In this document: positions 16,132 to 25,278 of the stretch, piece by piece | Position numbering within the stretch: the first letter of the stretch is position 1 | Layout of the letters: each line of letters starts with the position of its first letter | NCBI GenBank assembly: GCA_947452995.1 | Contig: CANGEV010000001.1 | Span: 124,001 to 188,000, forward strand | Source of the DNA: Chitinophagales bacterium | GTDB lineage: Bacteria; Bacteroidota; Bacteroidia; Chitinophagales; CAIODY01 | DNA: 64,000 bases | Direction of reading: 5' to 3' | The notes under the pieces: model-generated | What the model was told of the DNA's origin: nothing | The model's database searches: none | What the model saw: the letters and a program-made list of their open reading frames with translations, nothing else | Translations under genes and position numbers: made by a program

Positions 16132-18867
16132 ATGAGTTCTATTACGCCTACCTTAAGCCTAGTAATTCCTTGCTATAACGAAAGCAAGCGAATTCACTTA
16201 TTGACCGACGGCTTGCGTAAATTTTGTCAAAACTGGCATGAAACATTTGAGGTTATTATTGTAGACGATGGATCAAAAGACAACACACTCAATCTGCTCC
16301 AAAACGATTCATTTATAATCAATGAATCAAGAATTGAAGTTGTGTCTATGCCAAAGAATGGAGGAAAGGGAGCTGCTTTAAAATTTGGCATCAATCTAGC
16401 AAAAGGAAGCTTTATCCTAACATTAGATGCAGATATGAGTTCTTCTCCTTCCGAACTCATCAATTGGTTAAAAACAAACCCACAGCTCTTTAAACAAGAG
16501 GCTGTTTATATAGGTTCTAGAGTACATCCAAATTCTAAAATTGATGCACTTGCACACAGAAAGTGGATTGGAGGTATCTTTAACGGATTCGTGAAAGCAT
16601 TGACACCACTAAATCTTCAGGACACACAATGCGGATTTAAACTTTATCCAGCACAAAAAGCAAAAGCAATTTTCAACTCGCTAGATATATTGGGTTGGGC
16701 GCATGATGTGGAAGTCTTATATCGGTTCCACAACATGAACATCCCTATTTATGAAATGCCATTAACTTGGAAGAATGAAGATGATAGCAAAGTAAATGTG
16801 CTAACAGATTCAGTTAAGATGTTTTTCGAAATTTTAAAAATTTCAACTAAAATGAAATTTCAACAACTTTTTCTTGCCCCTTTTGAAAAAGGCGCTACGA
16901 TAGAAAATAAAGTAAATAGCTGGTCAAGACTACTATTTGTTTTATTAGCCGTGTTCATTTTATTTATCATGCCAAAGTGGAGTTTCGACTTCAGCGTTAC
17001 AGGAGATGAACATTGGCATCATGATTATGGAAGAGCTATTTACGCTTATTTTTTTGAAGGAGACAAAAGTATTTTAGATTATAAACACGTAGAAGGTTCT
17101 AAGAAATTTGAGGAAAGCGGAATTCATTATTACGGCGGCTTATTCGATTTAACTGTTTCTGTTGCAAACCATAAATTAGGCTTATGGGGCGATTATGAAA
17201 TGGGACATTTTATTAACGCCATTGTTGGAGCAATTGGAATCGTTTTTTGCGGTCTAGTAGCCATGGAATTAGGAGGTTGGATGGCTGGTCTTTTTGCTTT
17301 ACTCTTGCTGTTTTTAAGTCCGAGCTACCTTGGCCATTGTTTTAATAACCCAAAAGATATTCCTTTTGCAAGTGCATCTATAATGGCAACCTATTATTTG
17401 ATTCGATTCTTTAAACAAATTAAAACGCCAAGTTTAACAAACAGCATTTTGTTAGCCATTGCGATTGGAGCAGCATTGGGAGTTCGTATTGGAGGATTGC
17501 TATTCATTGTATATCTCTGGTTTTTTGCCGCTATTTTTTGGGTACTCAATAAAGACAATCGTGCCTTATTCAATAGTAAGCTAATTATTCGGATGATTTT
17601 GATTAGCGTTGTAGGTTACATTATTGGAATCGCTTGCTGGCCTTTTGCATTGCAAAATCCAATTGGAAATCCATTAGAAACATTAAGCGTGATGAGTCAT
17701 TTCTTCACTCCAATCTCTCTCTTATTTGGAGGTGAAACAATCATGAATAATGAAGTACCTGCGTCATACATTCCAACCTATATTGGTATAACAGCTCCGT
17801 TAGCTGTTGTTTTTGGATTATTCCTATTATTGCCTTATTTAGCGAAAACAATTAAACAAGATCTCTTTTTTAAATTTATTGTTCTTTTTGTATGCTTTTT
17901 TCCATGGGCTTATGCAACTTATAAAGGCTCTGCACTTTACGATGGCTGGCGTCACTTCCTGTTCGTTTATCCTCCCTTGGTTGTCTTAACCGCCATTGCA
18001 TGGAAATGGTTATTTGACACGTTGAAAGGCAATCTAAAATGGGCTATTCCTTCTTTGATTGGCTTACTTTGTTTGTTACCTATAAAATTCATGGCTAAAA
18101 ACCATGGATTTGAATCACTCTATTTCAATGAATGGTATGGCGGTATCAATGCAGCTTATACAAACTATGAAACTGACTATTGGATGAATAGCAGCAAACA
18201 AGCCTATGATTGGGTGATTCAAAACGAAAAGATTGTTCAACGTATTGCGCAAAATGACACAATAGGTATACGCACGAATTGTGTCGACCCAATGCGCTAT
18301 TATGTGAAACATCAATTTGGAGAAGACAAACATATTGGTGCAGGCTATGTTCGTTATACCAATCGTATGAACATGAACGACTGGGATTATGGTATATTCT
18401 ATTCAAGATTTATGAGCAAAGAGGAGCTAGAAACGCCAGGCATCTATCCGCCAAAATCTGCGTATCATGTTATCAAAGTGGATGATGTTCCCGTTATGGT
18501 TATTATCAAACGTGATCATAAAAAAGAAAAGCAATTGTTGGCAGCAGCTGAAAAAGCAATGGCAAGACAAAAGATTGATTCTGCCATGCAGCTTTGCAAT
18601 CAAGTACTCGCCATTTATAGTGAGAATCCAAAAGCAGTTGCCATGAAATCGCAATTGTTAATTCAGCAAAAACAGTACGACCAAGCTATTAACTTCTTGA
18701 ACGAAGCATTACTTTGTAATCAACAAAATATAGAATACTATTACTTCATCGGCATGGCTTATCTCAACAAAGGAGACAAGTCAAATGCAAAACGTTATAT
18801 TGGTGCAGTTGCGCAAGCAAATCCCAATAATTCACAAATTCAAGAACTTTATCAATCTATTCAATAA
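16132..18867 (+). CDS. Fusion of GT2 glycosyltransferase, membrane GT-C transferase and TPR domain
   Basis: 911 residues in three parts. Residues 1-245 form a GT2 domain like polyprenyl-phosphate sugar synthases (DPM1/ALG5 type): PCYNES, VDDGSKD (44-50), NGGKGAAL and the LDADMSS metal site (98-104). Residues about 265-650 hold many membrane helices. The first luminal/periplasmic loop has TGDEHWHHDYG (290-300), whose Asp-Glu pair is typical of GT39/PMT/ArnT-like GT-C enzymes, and NNPKDIPFA and WRHFLFVYPP follow. Residues about 800-911 are two or three TPR units. A plausible model is that one chain both charges the lipid carrier and transfers the sugar across the membrane; acceptor and sugar are unknown. 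The stop overlaps the next start as TAATG, indicating translational coupling to a methyltransferase. Confidence 0.85.
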   Translation: MSSITPTLSLVIPCYNESKRIHLLTDGLRKFCQNWHETFEVIIVDDGSKDNTLNLLQNDSFIINESRIEVVSMPKNGGKGAALKFGINLAKGSFILTLDADMSSSPSELINWLKTNPQLFKQEAVYIGSRVHPNSKIDALAHRKWIGGIFNGFVKALTPLNLQDTQCGFKLYPAQKAKAIFNSLDILGWAHDVEVLYRFHNMNIPIYEMPLTWKNEDDSKVNVLTDSVKMFFEILKISTKMKFQQLFLAPFEKGATIENKVNSWSRLLFVLLAVFILFIMPKWSFDFSVTGDEHWHHDYGRAIYAYFFEGDKSILDYKHVEGSKKFEESGIHYYGGLFDLTVSVANHKLGLWGDYEMGHFINAIVGAIGIVFCGLVAMELGGWMAGLFALLLLFLSPSYLGHCFNNPKDIPFASASIMATYYLIRFFKQIKTPSLTNSILLAIAIGAALGVRIGGLLFIVYLWFFAAIFWVLNKDNRALFNSKLIIRMILISVVGYIIGIACWPFALQNPIGNPLETLSVMSHFFTPISLLFGGETIMNNEVPASYIPTYIGITAPLAVVFGLFLLLPYLAKTIKQDLFFKFIVLFVCFFPWAYATYKGSALYDGWRHFLFVYPPLVVLTAIAWKWLFDTLKGNLKWAIPSLIGLLCLLPIKFMAKNHGFESLYFNEWYGGINAAYTNYETDYWMNSSKQAYDWVIQNEKIVQRIAQNDTIGIRTNCVDPMRYYVKHQFGEDKHIGAGYVRYTNRMNMNDWDYGIFYSRFMSKEELETPGIYPPKSAYHVIKVDDVPVMVIIKRDHKKEKQLLAAAEKAMARQKIDSAMQLCNQVLAIYSENPKAVAMKSQLLIQQKQYDQAINFLNEALLCNQQNIEYYYFIGMAYLNKGDKSNAKRYIGAVAQANPNNSQIQELYQSIQ

Positions 18868-19604
18868 TGAGCGAACAAAACTGGTTTGAAGATTGGTTTA
18901 ATTCTCACTACTACCATTTACTCTATTCGAATAGAAGTGAGCAAGAGGCAGAAGATTTTATAAAAAAGCTAGTGGCACACCTCGACATTCAGCCACATTC
19001 AAAGGTCTTGGATATCGCTTGCGGTAAAGGCCGACATGCGCGACAACTCGCTTCCTACGGACATAATGTAACAGGCTTTGATCTTGCTTCGGAAAGTATT
19101 CGACTCGCAAACGAAAGTCGTAATGAACATTTACGTTTTTACGTACATGATATGCGTTTACCATTTACTGAAGACGGTCCATTTACTTATGCCTTCAATT
19201 TCTTTACCAGTTTTGGTTATTTTGAAAATGATGCAGAAGACCAAGCTGCTTTCGCATGTTTCAGTCACGCACTGGCGCAGAAAGGCAGATTAATAGTTGA
19301 TTTTCTAAACGTAGATTACTCCTTAGGCAGATTAGTTCCCGAAGAAGATATTTTGCGAAACCCAATTACCTTTCATATTAAGCGCAGTATGGACGGACGT
19401 TATTTCCATAAGAGTACAAGTTTTGAAGACGATGGTAAAAGCTATGAATTTAAAGAACGTGTGCGTTCACTTCGCCTAGAAAACTTTGAGAATCTGTGCG
19501 CTTTAAATGGACTTCAAATCATTGAAACATTTGGTGATTACGATCTCAACCCATACGATTCACAAAACAGTCCTCGATTAATTTTCATCGCTGAAAAGCT
19601 TTAA
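18867..19604 (+). CDS. Class I SAM-dependent methyltransferase
   Basis: 245 residues, soluble. Motif I is VLDIACGKGRHARQLA (about 47-62), followed by the acidic residue in VTGFDLA. This is the methyltransferase-25-like small-molecule type, without membrane segments. The ATG overlaps the stop of the glycosyltransferase fusion by one base, so the pair is almost certainly one operon. Methylation of a glycan or lipid-linked sugar is a reasonable guess, but the substrate is not shown by sequence. Confidence 0.85.
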   Translation: MSEQNWFEDWFNSHYYHLLYSNRSEQEAEDFIKKLVAHLDIQPHSKVLDIACGKGRHARQLASYGHNVTGFDLASESIRLANESRNEHLRFYVHDMRLPFTEDGPFTYAFNFFTSFGYFENDAEDQAAFACFSHALAQKGRLIVDFLNVDYSLGRLVPEEDILRNPITFHIKRSMDGRYFHKSTSFEDDGKSYEFKERVRSLRLENFENLCALNGLQIIETFGDYDLNPYDSQNSPRLIFIAEKL

Positions 19605-19606
19605 CA

Positions 19607-19637
19607 TTGCCACAAAAGGCATTTTGTATTACTTTTG
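19607..19637 (+). promoter_or_regulatory. miaB promoter
   Basis: TTG (19607-19609), 20 bp, then TACTTTTG (19630-19637), a match to the Bacteroidota consensus. It leaves a leader of only a few bases before ATG 19647, and it rules out the in-frame TTG at 19635 as the start. Confidence 0.6.
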
Positions 19638-19646
19638 CACTCCATT

Positions 19647-21074
19647 ATGAACGACACTATCAATCCTCTCATTCAAAATAAAGAACACGACGAAACTCGT
19701 CAAGGTGAAGCTGTTTCCTTAAAAGGGAAAGTCGAAAAAAAAGCAAAGAATTGCTATGTAGAGAGTTATGGCTGTGCCCTAAACTTCAATGATAGTGAAA
19801 TCGTTGCTACATTACTAAATCAGGAAGGTTATGGCATAACAACAGACTTCAAAGAAGCTGATTTAATTTTAATCAATACTTGTTCTATTCGCGAACATGC
19901 TGAACAAAAGGTGCGTGAAAGATTGCGAATTTTCACTTCAGTAAAAAAAAATAAGCCCTCCGCACTAATTGGCGTTTTAGGCTGCATGGCAGAACGTTTG
20001 AAAGAAGACCTTTTAGAACAAGAAAAAATGGTCGACTTAATTGTAGGGCCTGATGGATATCGTTCTTTGCCTGAACTTTTAAAAGAAGCAGAAGCCGGTC
20101 ATAAAGCCGTTAATGTTTTATTAAGTCGCGAAGAAACCTATGCAGATATTTCACCTACACGTCTTGCTACTAATGGTGTAAATGGTTTTGTTACCATTAT
20201 GCGCGGTTGTAATAATATGTGCAGTTTTTGTGTTGTGCCATTCACACGTGGACGAGAACGAAGTCGTGATGCATTTTCAATTGTAGCTGAATGCAAACAA
20301 TTATTTGACGAAGGTTTTAGAGATATCACCTTACTTGGACAAAATGTAGATAGTTATCATTGGAAAAATGAAACTGAAAATTCTGAAGTAAACTTCGCTC
20401 AATTACTAGAAATGGTGGCTTTAATCCATCCTGATTTACGCGTACGTTTTTCTAGTTCCCATCCGAAGGACATAACCGATGACGTGCTGTTTACAATGCT
20501 TAAATATGAAAATATCTGTAAACAAATACATCTACCATTACAATCTGGCAATAGTCGTATTCTTGAAAAAATGAATCGTACGTACGACAGAGAATGGTAT
20601 ATGGCTAAATACGATCGTATCATGGAGTTAATTCCAGAATGCGCTGTAACAACAGATATTATTATTGGTTTTTGCAGTGAAACGGAAGAAGAACATCAAG
20701 ACTCCTTATCAATGATTGATTATTGTCGTTTTGAATTTGGTTATTATTTTAAATATTCTGAACGCGGAGGTACTCCTGCGCAAAAGAAATTTGATGATGA
20801 TGTTCCAGAAGAGGTAAAACAACGTCGATTGGATGAAATCATTGCAAAGGCAAGACACTATTCACTTATTCGAAATAAGGAAGCTATTGGAAAAATCTAT
20901 AAAGTTTTAGTTGAAGGACCTTCACATCGTAAGCCTGAGACGGAGTGGAATGGCCGCAACACACAAAATCAAATGGTCATTTTCCCTAAGAAAAACGTAC
21001 AAAAAGGGCAATACATCAACGTACTTATCAATGATGCTTCAGCAGGAACTTTGTTTGGCGAAATAGTAGACTAG
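19647..21074 (+). CDS. miaB: tRNA-2-methylthio-N6-dimethylallyladenosine synthase MiaB
   Basis: 475 residues from ATG 19647. This radical-SAM methylthiotransferase modifies A37 of tRNAs that read UNN codons. The N-terminal UPF0004 domain has three cluster cysteines (YGCALN, TCSIR, GCMAE). The radical SAM motif is [21 protein letters not shown] (CxxxCxxC), and a C-terminal TRAM domain follows. The N-terminal extension of about 35 residues rich in Lys/Glu is common in Bacteroidota homologues. The convergent GT2 stop is 4 bp away. Confidence 0.95.
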   Translation: MNDTINPLIQNKEHDETRQGEAVSLKGKVEKKAKNCYVESYGCALNFNDSEIVATLLNQEGYGITTDFKEADLILINTCSIREHAEQKVRERLRIFTSVKKNKPSALIGVLGCMAERLKEDLLEQEKMVDLIVGPDGYRSLPELLKEAEAGHKAVNVLLSREETYADISPTRLATNGVNGFVTIMRGCNNMCSFCVVPFTRGRERSRDAFSIVAECKQLFDEGFRDITLLGQNVDSYHWKNETENSEVNFAQLLEMVALIHPDLRVRFSSSHPKDITDDVLFTMLKYENICKQIHLPLQSGNSRILEKMNRTYDREWYMAKYDRIMELIPECAVTTDIIIGFCSETEEEHQDSLSMIDYCRFEFGYYFKYSERGGTPAQKKFDDDVPEEVKQRRLDEIIAKARHYSLIRNKEAIGKIYKVLVEGPSHRKPETEWNGRNTQNQMVIFPKKNVQKGQYINVLINDASAGTLFGEIVD

Positions 21075-21078
21075 CGAA

Positions 21079-22086
21079 TTAAATACCTATTTTATTTTCT
21101 ATTAAATAGGTATTACGCTCGCCTGAATTACGATTGATTAGCTCTCCTATAAATCCTGCAAGAAACAATTGAGTGCCAACTACCATGGCTAAAATCGCCA
21201 TAAAAAATATGGGGCGTTGCGTCATGTTGTACTCATTATAGGCGAATTTTGCAAAGCCTAAATACATAGTAATAATGAACCCAATAAAAAATGCAATGGC
21301 TCCTAAAAAGCCAAAAAGATGCATTGGGCGCTTGCCGAATTTTGTAACAAAAGAAATAGTCAATAAATCTAGGAATCCGTTCACAAAACGTTCCCAACCA
21401 AACTTAGTTACTCCATATTTTCTTGCTTGATGCTGTACAGGCTTCTCACCTATCTTAGGAAATCCTGCCCATTTAGCGATAACGGGAATATATCGATGCA
21501 TCTCCCCATAAACTTCAATCGACTTCACCACTTCTTTACGATAGGCTTTAAGCCCACAATTGAAATCATGCAGATAAATCCCACTCATCTTAGTCGTAGC
21601 CCAATTGAAAAATTTGGATGGAATGTTCTTGGTTAACGTATTATCGAAACGCTTTTTTTTCCAACCACTAACTAAATCATATTTTTGAACTACAATCATT
21701 TCATACAAACCAGGAATTTCATCCGGCGAATCTTGAAGATCTGCGTCCATCGTAATTACAACATTACCAATAGCAGCCTTAAAGCCAACATGCAATGCAG
21801 CTGATTTACCGTAATTGCGCTGAAACTTTATTCCTTTGATATGCGAATTACGAGCAGACTCACGTTCTATTATAGCCCAAGAATCATCTTTACTTCCATC
21901 ATCTATCGCCAAGATTTCATAAGAAAAATTATTCGCACTCATCACTCGCTCAATCCATGCAAATAATTCAGGCAAAGATTCAGCCTCATTAAATAAAGGA
22001 ACTACGATAGAGATTTGAGTCGAATTCAATGGAATAAATTTATCCTTAAAAATACCGAAAACATGTGAAAATATAAAACCTATCAC
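21079..22086 (-). CDS. GT2 glycosyltransferase with two C-terminal membrane helices (GtrB/DPM-like)
   Basis: 335 residues. The GT2 core has VPLFNEAESLPEL, IDDGSKDDSW, a QRNYGKSAALHVGF block and the MDADLQDSPDEIP metal-binding motif, followed by FNCGLKAYR. Two hydrophobic helices at about 260-320 anchor it in the inner membrane. This architecture fits enzymes such as GtrB or ArnC that load a sugar on undecaprenyl phosphate for flipping or glycan modification. It is a separate gene from the GT2 in the fusion at 16132. The donor sugar is unknown. It is convergent with miaB. Confidence 0.88.
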   Translation of the reverse strand: MIGFIFSHVFGIFKDKFIPLNSTQISIVVPLFNEAESLPELFAWIERVMSANNFSYEILAIDDGSKDDSWAIIERESARNSHIKGIKFQRNYGKSAALHVGFKAAIGNVVITMDADLQDSPDEIPGLYEMIVVQKYDLVSGWKKKRFDNTLTKNIPSKFFNWATTKMSGIYLHDFNCGLKAYRKEVVKSIEVYGEMHRYIPVIAKWAGFPKIGEKPVQHQARKYGVTKFGWERFVNGFLDLLTISFVTKFGKRPMHLFGFLGAIAFFIGFIITMYLGFAKFAYNEYNMTQRPIFFMAILAMVVGTQLFLAGFIGELINRNSGERNTYLIENKIGI

Positions 22087-22109
22087 GCCAAAAATGTTAA
22101 CTTGGTATT

Positions 22110-23459
22110 ATGCTTTTGCAACCCAAAACTTTGCTCCATGTAGATCAACTTCAATTTCAATGGAAGGACAATCTCACATTCACTCCCAAAGTAGAAAGTT
22201 TTAGTTTTACTGTAATGGAAAACCAAATTGTTGGTATTAGTGCGCCTTCAGGTTTTGGCAAATCTACCTTTGCAGATTATCTTATAAATTTAAACATAAC
22301 GCAAGATCCTCCTCCTTACATAATTTTAGGAACTGCTGCACTAACAGCAAAACACACCAGTTATCTGCCACAAAATGCGCAAGACTCCTTGCACCCTACC
22401 TTTGAAATAAAAAAACAAATTATCCGATTTCAAAAAGAGCTCAAACTTCCAGCAATTAATTGGAGAAAATTAACGACTACCTTAAGACAATTAGGATTCA
22501 ATAATCCTAGCGAAACATTATCAAAAACTCCTTCTGAATTGAGTGGTGGTCAACGACAAAGAATTTGTTTGTTATTACTATTATTAAAAGACCCGGATTT
22601 ACTTATCCTTGATGAACCAACTGCTGCACTCGACCAATCAAATGCACTCGCACTTTTTAACTTCTTGAAAAATTGGACTACCAATGAAGGCAAATCTGTT
22701 TTATGTATAAGTCATCAAACAGAGTGGCTTGAACCTTTCTGTAATCAAATGATAAAATATAATGCTACAGAAAACAAATCAACCACGATTCAATCACCTA
22801 ATAATAGCGAATCGGTTATAATGTTTATCGAGAATTTACAATACAGTTATTCAAATCAAGCTGTATTAAAGAACACAACATTAAATATCCGGAAGCAACA
22901 ATGCTATGCAATCACAGGAAGTAGTGGAAGCGGTAAATCAACATTAGGTAAGATATTAGGTGGACACCTAACTAATTACAAAGGGCATTTGAAATCAAAT
23001 GAATTTCCTACAGAACCTTCCTTCGCTGATTCTATCACCTTAGATAAATGGCGTAGTACCTTTGTTTATGTACCTCAGAATAGCTATAATTTACTAAGTG
23101 GCGCAAATTCTTTCCTTGATGAAGTTAAATGGATCTATAACCAGAATAAAAAACCTATGCCGCCCATGGCAGATTGGCTAAATTGGTGTACTATTTTAAA
23201 AATAGACCCTAAGAAATTGGATCAAAACCTATCGTCCTTGAGTGGCGGAGAACGTCAAAAATTGAATATCTTACAATATCTCGTACGTAAGCCCAAAATG
23301 CTGATACTTGACGAACCTACCGCTTCTCTAGACGAATCCTCCAAAATGGCATTTTTAGATTTTATCTCACAATTAATAAATGAATTGGAAATAAGCATCC
23401 TCTTGCTAACACATGACCCCTTATTAATCGCTAGTGTGAATACAGAAATAAAGTTATAA
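22110..23459 (+). CDS. ABC protein with two fused ATPase domains, no permease nearby
   Basis: 449 residues with two full nucleotide-binding domains. The first has Walker A GFGKST, signature LSGGQRQR and Walker B LLILDEPTAALD; the second has GSSGSGKST, LSGGERQK and MLILDEPTASLD. The Q-loop text of domain 1 (PQNAQDSLHPTF) resembles the peptide/nickel (Opp/Dpp, YejF) family rather than the ABC-F translation factors, and the long ABC-F linker is absent. There are no membrane helices and no permease or binding-protein gene within reach. Its partners are elsewhere or it has a non-transport role. It is divergent from the GT2 by 23 bp. Confidence 0.85.
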   Translation: MLLQPKTLLHVDQLQFQWKDNLTFTPKVESFSFTVMENQIVGISAPSGFGKSTFADYLINLNITQDPPPYIILGTAALTAKHTSYLPQNAQDSLHPTFEIKKQIIRFQKELKLPAINWRKLTTTLRQLGFNNPSETLSKTPSELSGGQRQRICLLLLLLKDPDLLILDEPTAALDQSNALALFNFLKNWTTNEGKSVLCISHQTEWLEPFCNQMIKYNATENKSTTIQSPNNSESVIMFIENLQYSYSNQAVLKNTTLNIRKQQCYAITGSSGSGKSTLGKILGGHLTNYKGHLKSNEFPTEPSFADSITLDKWRSTFVYVPQNSYNLLSGANSFLDEVKWIYNQNKKPMPPMADWLNWCTILKIDPKKLDQNLSSLSGGERQKLNILQYLVRKPKMLILDEPTASLDESSKMAFLDFISQLINELEISILLLTHDPLLIASVNTEIKL

Positions 23460-23483
23460 AAAAGCCACCCGAAGGTGGCTTTT
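23460..23483. terminator. Bidirectional terminator
   Basis: GCCACC (23464-23469), loop CGAA, GGTGGC (23474-23479), flanked by A's on the left and TTTT on the right. It lies between two convergent genes, so it can end both transcripts. Confidence 0.85.
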
Positions 23484-23503
23484 CAATTTGCAACAACACT
23501 TGA

Positions 23504-24448
23504 TTAATGCTGTACAACGAAATTTCCTTGCGCAATCAATTTAGCTCGTTTATCTACTACGCGGTACACATAAGTACCGGAGTTCCATGCGGCAATATCT
23601 ATGGCTTGTCGCTCTTTTAAAGAAGAAATATATATACATTCACCAGACACAGTATAAACTTGTAGTTCCTCGCCACCATTCAAAGTGCCTGTATAGTTAT
23701 AATTAAGATTTTGATTAGAAGGATTAGGATAAATATGCAGCATCAAAGAATTTCCTGCAAGTACACTATAGGCAACATTACTTGATGTATCTGGTGTAAA
23801 ATTCATAGAGTCTAAGGTTAAAACGGATCCTACATTAGAATGATATAAACCAGAAGACAACATCGTTAATTGAAAAGTATCAGGGATATCAGCAGTAAAA
23901 TAATTAATTGCCTCAACCAAATGTGTATAGCTTGGATGTTGCGTTGTATCGAACCAAATCATATTACCTACGGTATCACGTTTACCTGCTGGTGCATTCC
24001 ACTTCGTGAACCAAATATTAATCATACTTGAGTCATGATTTGCAGTACTATTTTTGTAGAATACAGAAAAATGACTTGGACGATAATCAATCTTTTTACC
24101 GCTTACAATTGGTGCACCTGCCCCTCCACTCAAAACTACAGCGTTAATTGTTCCGTTAGAGACTACCCCAGGATATGTACCGTTGATTGTAAAAAAGGCT
24201 ATATGCGTAGAGGTAAGCTTCAAACAAGAGGCTCCATGATAAGCATCCGTTCCTTTTGTTACCAAAAACACTGATGCTAGAGAAGTATATTGATTGGTCG
24301 TTTGCAATGAATCAGGATCAGAATAGGTCCCTTTATTAGTCCAATGCTCAAAATCCATATCAAAAATTTGTTTTGTAGGAGTATTGATTTGTGCATAAGA
24401 AAAACCAAAACAAAAGATTGCTAAAACAAGAAGTAGTTTGAATTTCAT
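23504..24448 (-). CDS. T9SS type A sorting-domain secreted protein
   Basis: 314 residues from ATG 24448; an in-frame ATG at 24490 is rejected because the signal peptide MKFKLLLVLAIFCFGFSYAQ begins here. The last roughly 75 residues form a Por secretion tail: LHIYPNPSNQNLNYNY, ELQVYTVSGECIY, and a final YRVVDKRAKLIAQGNFVVQH block. The body (about 20-235) is beta-rich with no motif I can name. The type A tail is normally removed after export, with the product released or attached to the surface. The start region overlaps the divergent kdsB promoter. Confidence 0.88.
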   Translation of the reverse strand: MKFKLLLVLAIFCFGFSYAQINTPTKQIFDMDFEHWTNKGTYSDPDSLQTTNQYTSLASVFLVTKGTDAYHGASCLKLTSTHIAFFTINGTYPGVVSNGTINAVVLSGGAGAPIVSGKKIDYRPSHFSVFYKNSTANHDSSMINIWFTKWNAPAGKRDTVGNMIWFDTTQHPSYTHLVEAINYFTADIPDTFQLTMLSSGLYHSNVGSVLTLDSMNFTPDTSSNVAYSVLAGNSLMLHIYPNPSNQNLNYNYTGTLNGGEELQVYTVSGECIYISSLKERQAIDIAAWNSGTYVYRVVDKRAKLIAQGNFVVQH

Positions 24449-24468
24449 AGGTGGGAAGTTTAACTTTG
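24437..24468 (+). promoter_or_regulatory. kdsB promoter, overlapping the 5' end of the divergent T9SS gene
   Basis: TTTG (24437-24440), 20 bp, TAACTTTG (24461-24468): a full Bacteroidota consensus. The -33 lies inside the first codons of the minus-strand gene (start 24448). Transcription would begin near 24475, before ATG 24495. Confidence 0.7.
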
Positions 24469-24494
24469 TAAAATTAATAGACTTTTTCATTTAT

Positions 24495-25208
24495 ATGCAA
24501 ATAATAGGAATAATTCCCGCAAGATATGCTAGTAGCCGTTTCCCCGGCAAACCACTTATTGATATCCAAGGTAAATCAATGATTCAACGAGTATATGAAC
24601 AAGCGTGCCAAGCGAAATCATTGGACAATGTATTGGTTGCGACAGATGACAATCGAATTTTTGACCATGTTCAAAGTTTTGGAGGCAACGTTGTTTTAAC
24701 TTCAAATGAACATTTAACAGGAACGGATAGAATTATTGAGGTAATGAGCCAGGTCGAAGCGGTGGCATATATTAATATACAAGGAGATGAACCTTTCATT
24801 CAACCTGAACAAATAGATAAATTAGCGGCCTATTTTAAAACCAAAAACAGTAATCAGGCGGATATTGCGACCTTAATCCGATCATGTGATGATATGGAGC
24901 TAATCAATTCAACAAACAGTATTAAAGTAACAATTAAGCAAAATGGAGAAGCGCTTTATTTCTCTAGATCTGTCATTCCGTACAACAGAAATGGTACCAA
25001 AATAAAATACTGGAAACACATAGGAATGTATGGCTATACCAGACGTGCATTACAACAAATTGAAACTTTTAAGTCTGGAGTATTTGAACAAATCGAAAGT
25101 CTTGAGCAATTAAGATGGCTAGAAAATGGCTTAGCTATTCAAACCATTGAAACAAATTTGGAAACGGTTTCAATAGATGTTCCTGAAGATTTGTTGAGAA
25201 TAAAATAA
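24495..25208 (+). CDS. kdsB: 3-deoxy-manno-octulosonate cytidylyltransferase KdsB
   Basis: 237 residues from ATG 24495; an earlier in-frame ATG at 24438 lies in the promoter. The enzyme activates Kdo as CMP-Kdo for lipid A core synthesis in the cytoplasm. Signatures are IIPARYASSRFPGKPL, VATDD, NIQGDEPF and HIGMYGYTR. The length is slightly short of the E. coli enzyme (248) but complete. It shows that the organism makes a Kdo-containing LPS or related lipid. Confidence 0.96.
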   Translation: MQIIGIIPARYASSRFPGKPLIDIQGKSMIQRVYEQACQAKSLDNVLVATDDNRIFDHVQSFGGNVVLTSNEHLTGTDRIIEVMSQVEAVAYINIQGDEPFIQPEQIDKLAAYFKTKNSNQADIATLIRSCDDMELINSTNSIKVTIKQNGEALYFSRSVIPYNRNGTKIKYWKHIGMYGYTRRALQQIETFKSGVFEQIESLEQLRWLENGLAIQTIETNLETVSIDVPEDLLRIK

Positions 25209-25227
25209 TTCCAAACTTCCTTTAATT

Positions 25228-25262
25228 AAAAAAGGCTACCGTTTTCACGGTAGCCTTTTTTA
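25228..25262. terminator. Bidirectional terminator between kdsB and the PKD T9SS gene
   Basis: A 9-bp perfect stem GGCTACCGT (25234-25242) / ACGGTAGCC (25247-25255) with a four-base loop, flanked by A6 on the left and T6 on the right. It is placed between two convergent genes. Confidence 0.9.
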
Positions 25263-25278
25263 TATTTCATATTACCAA

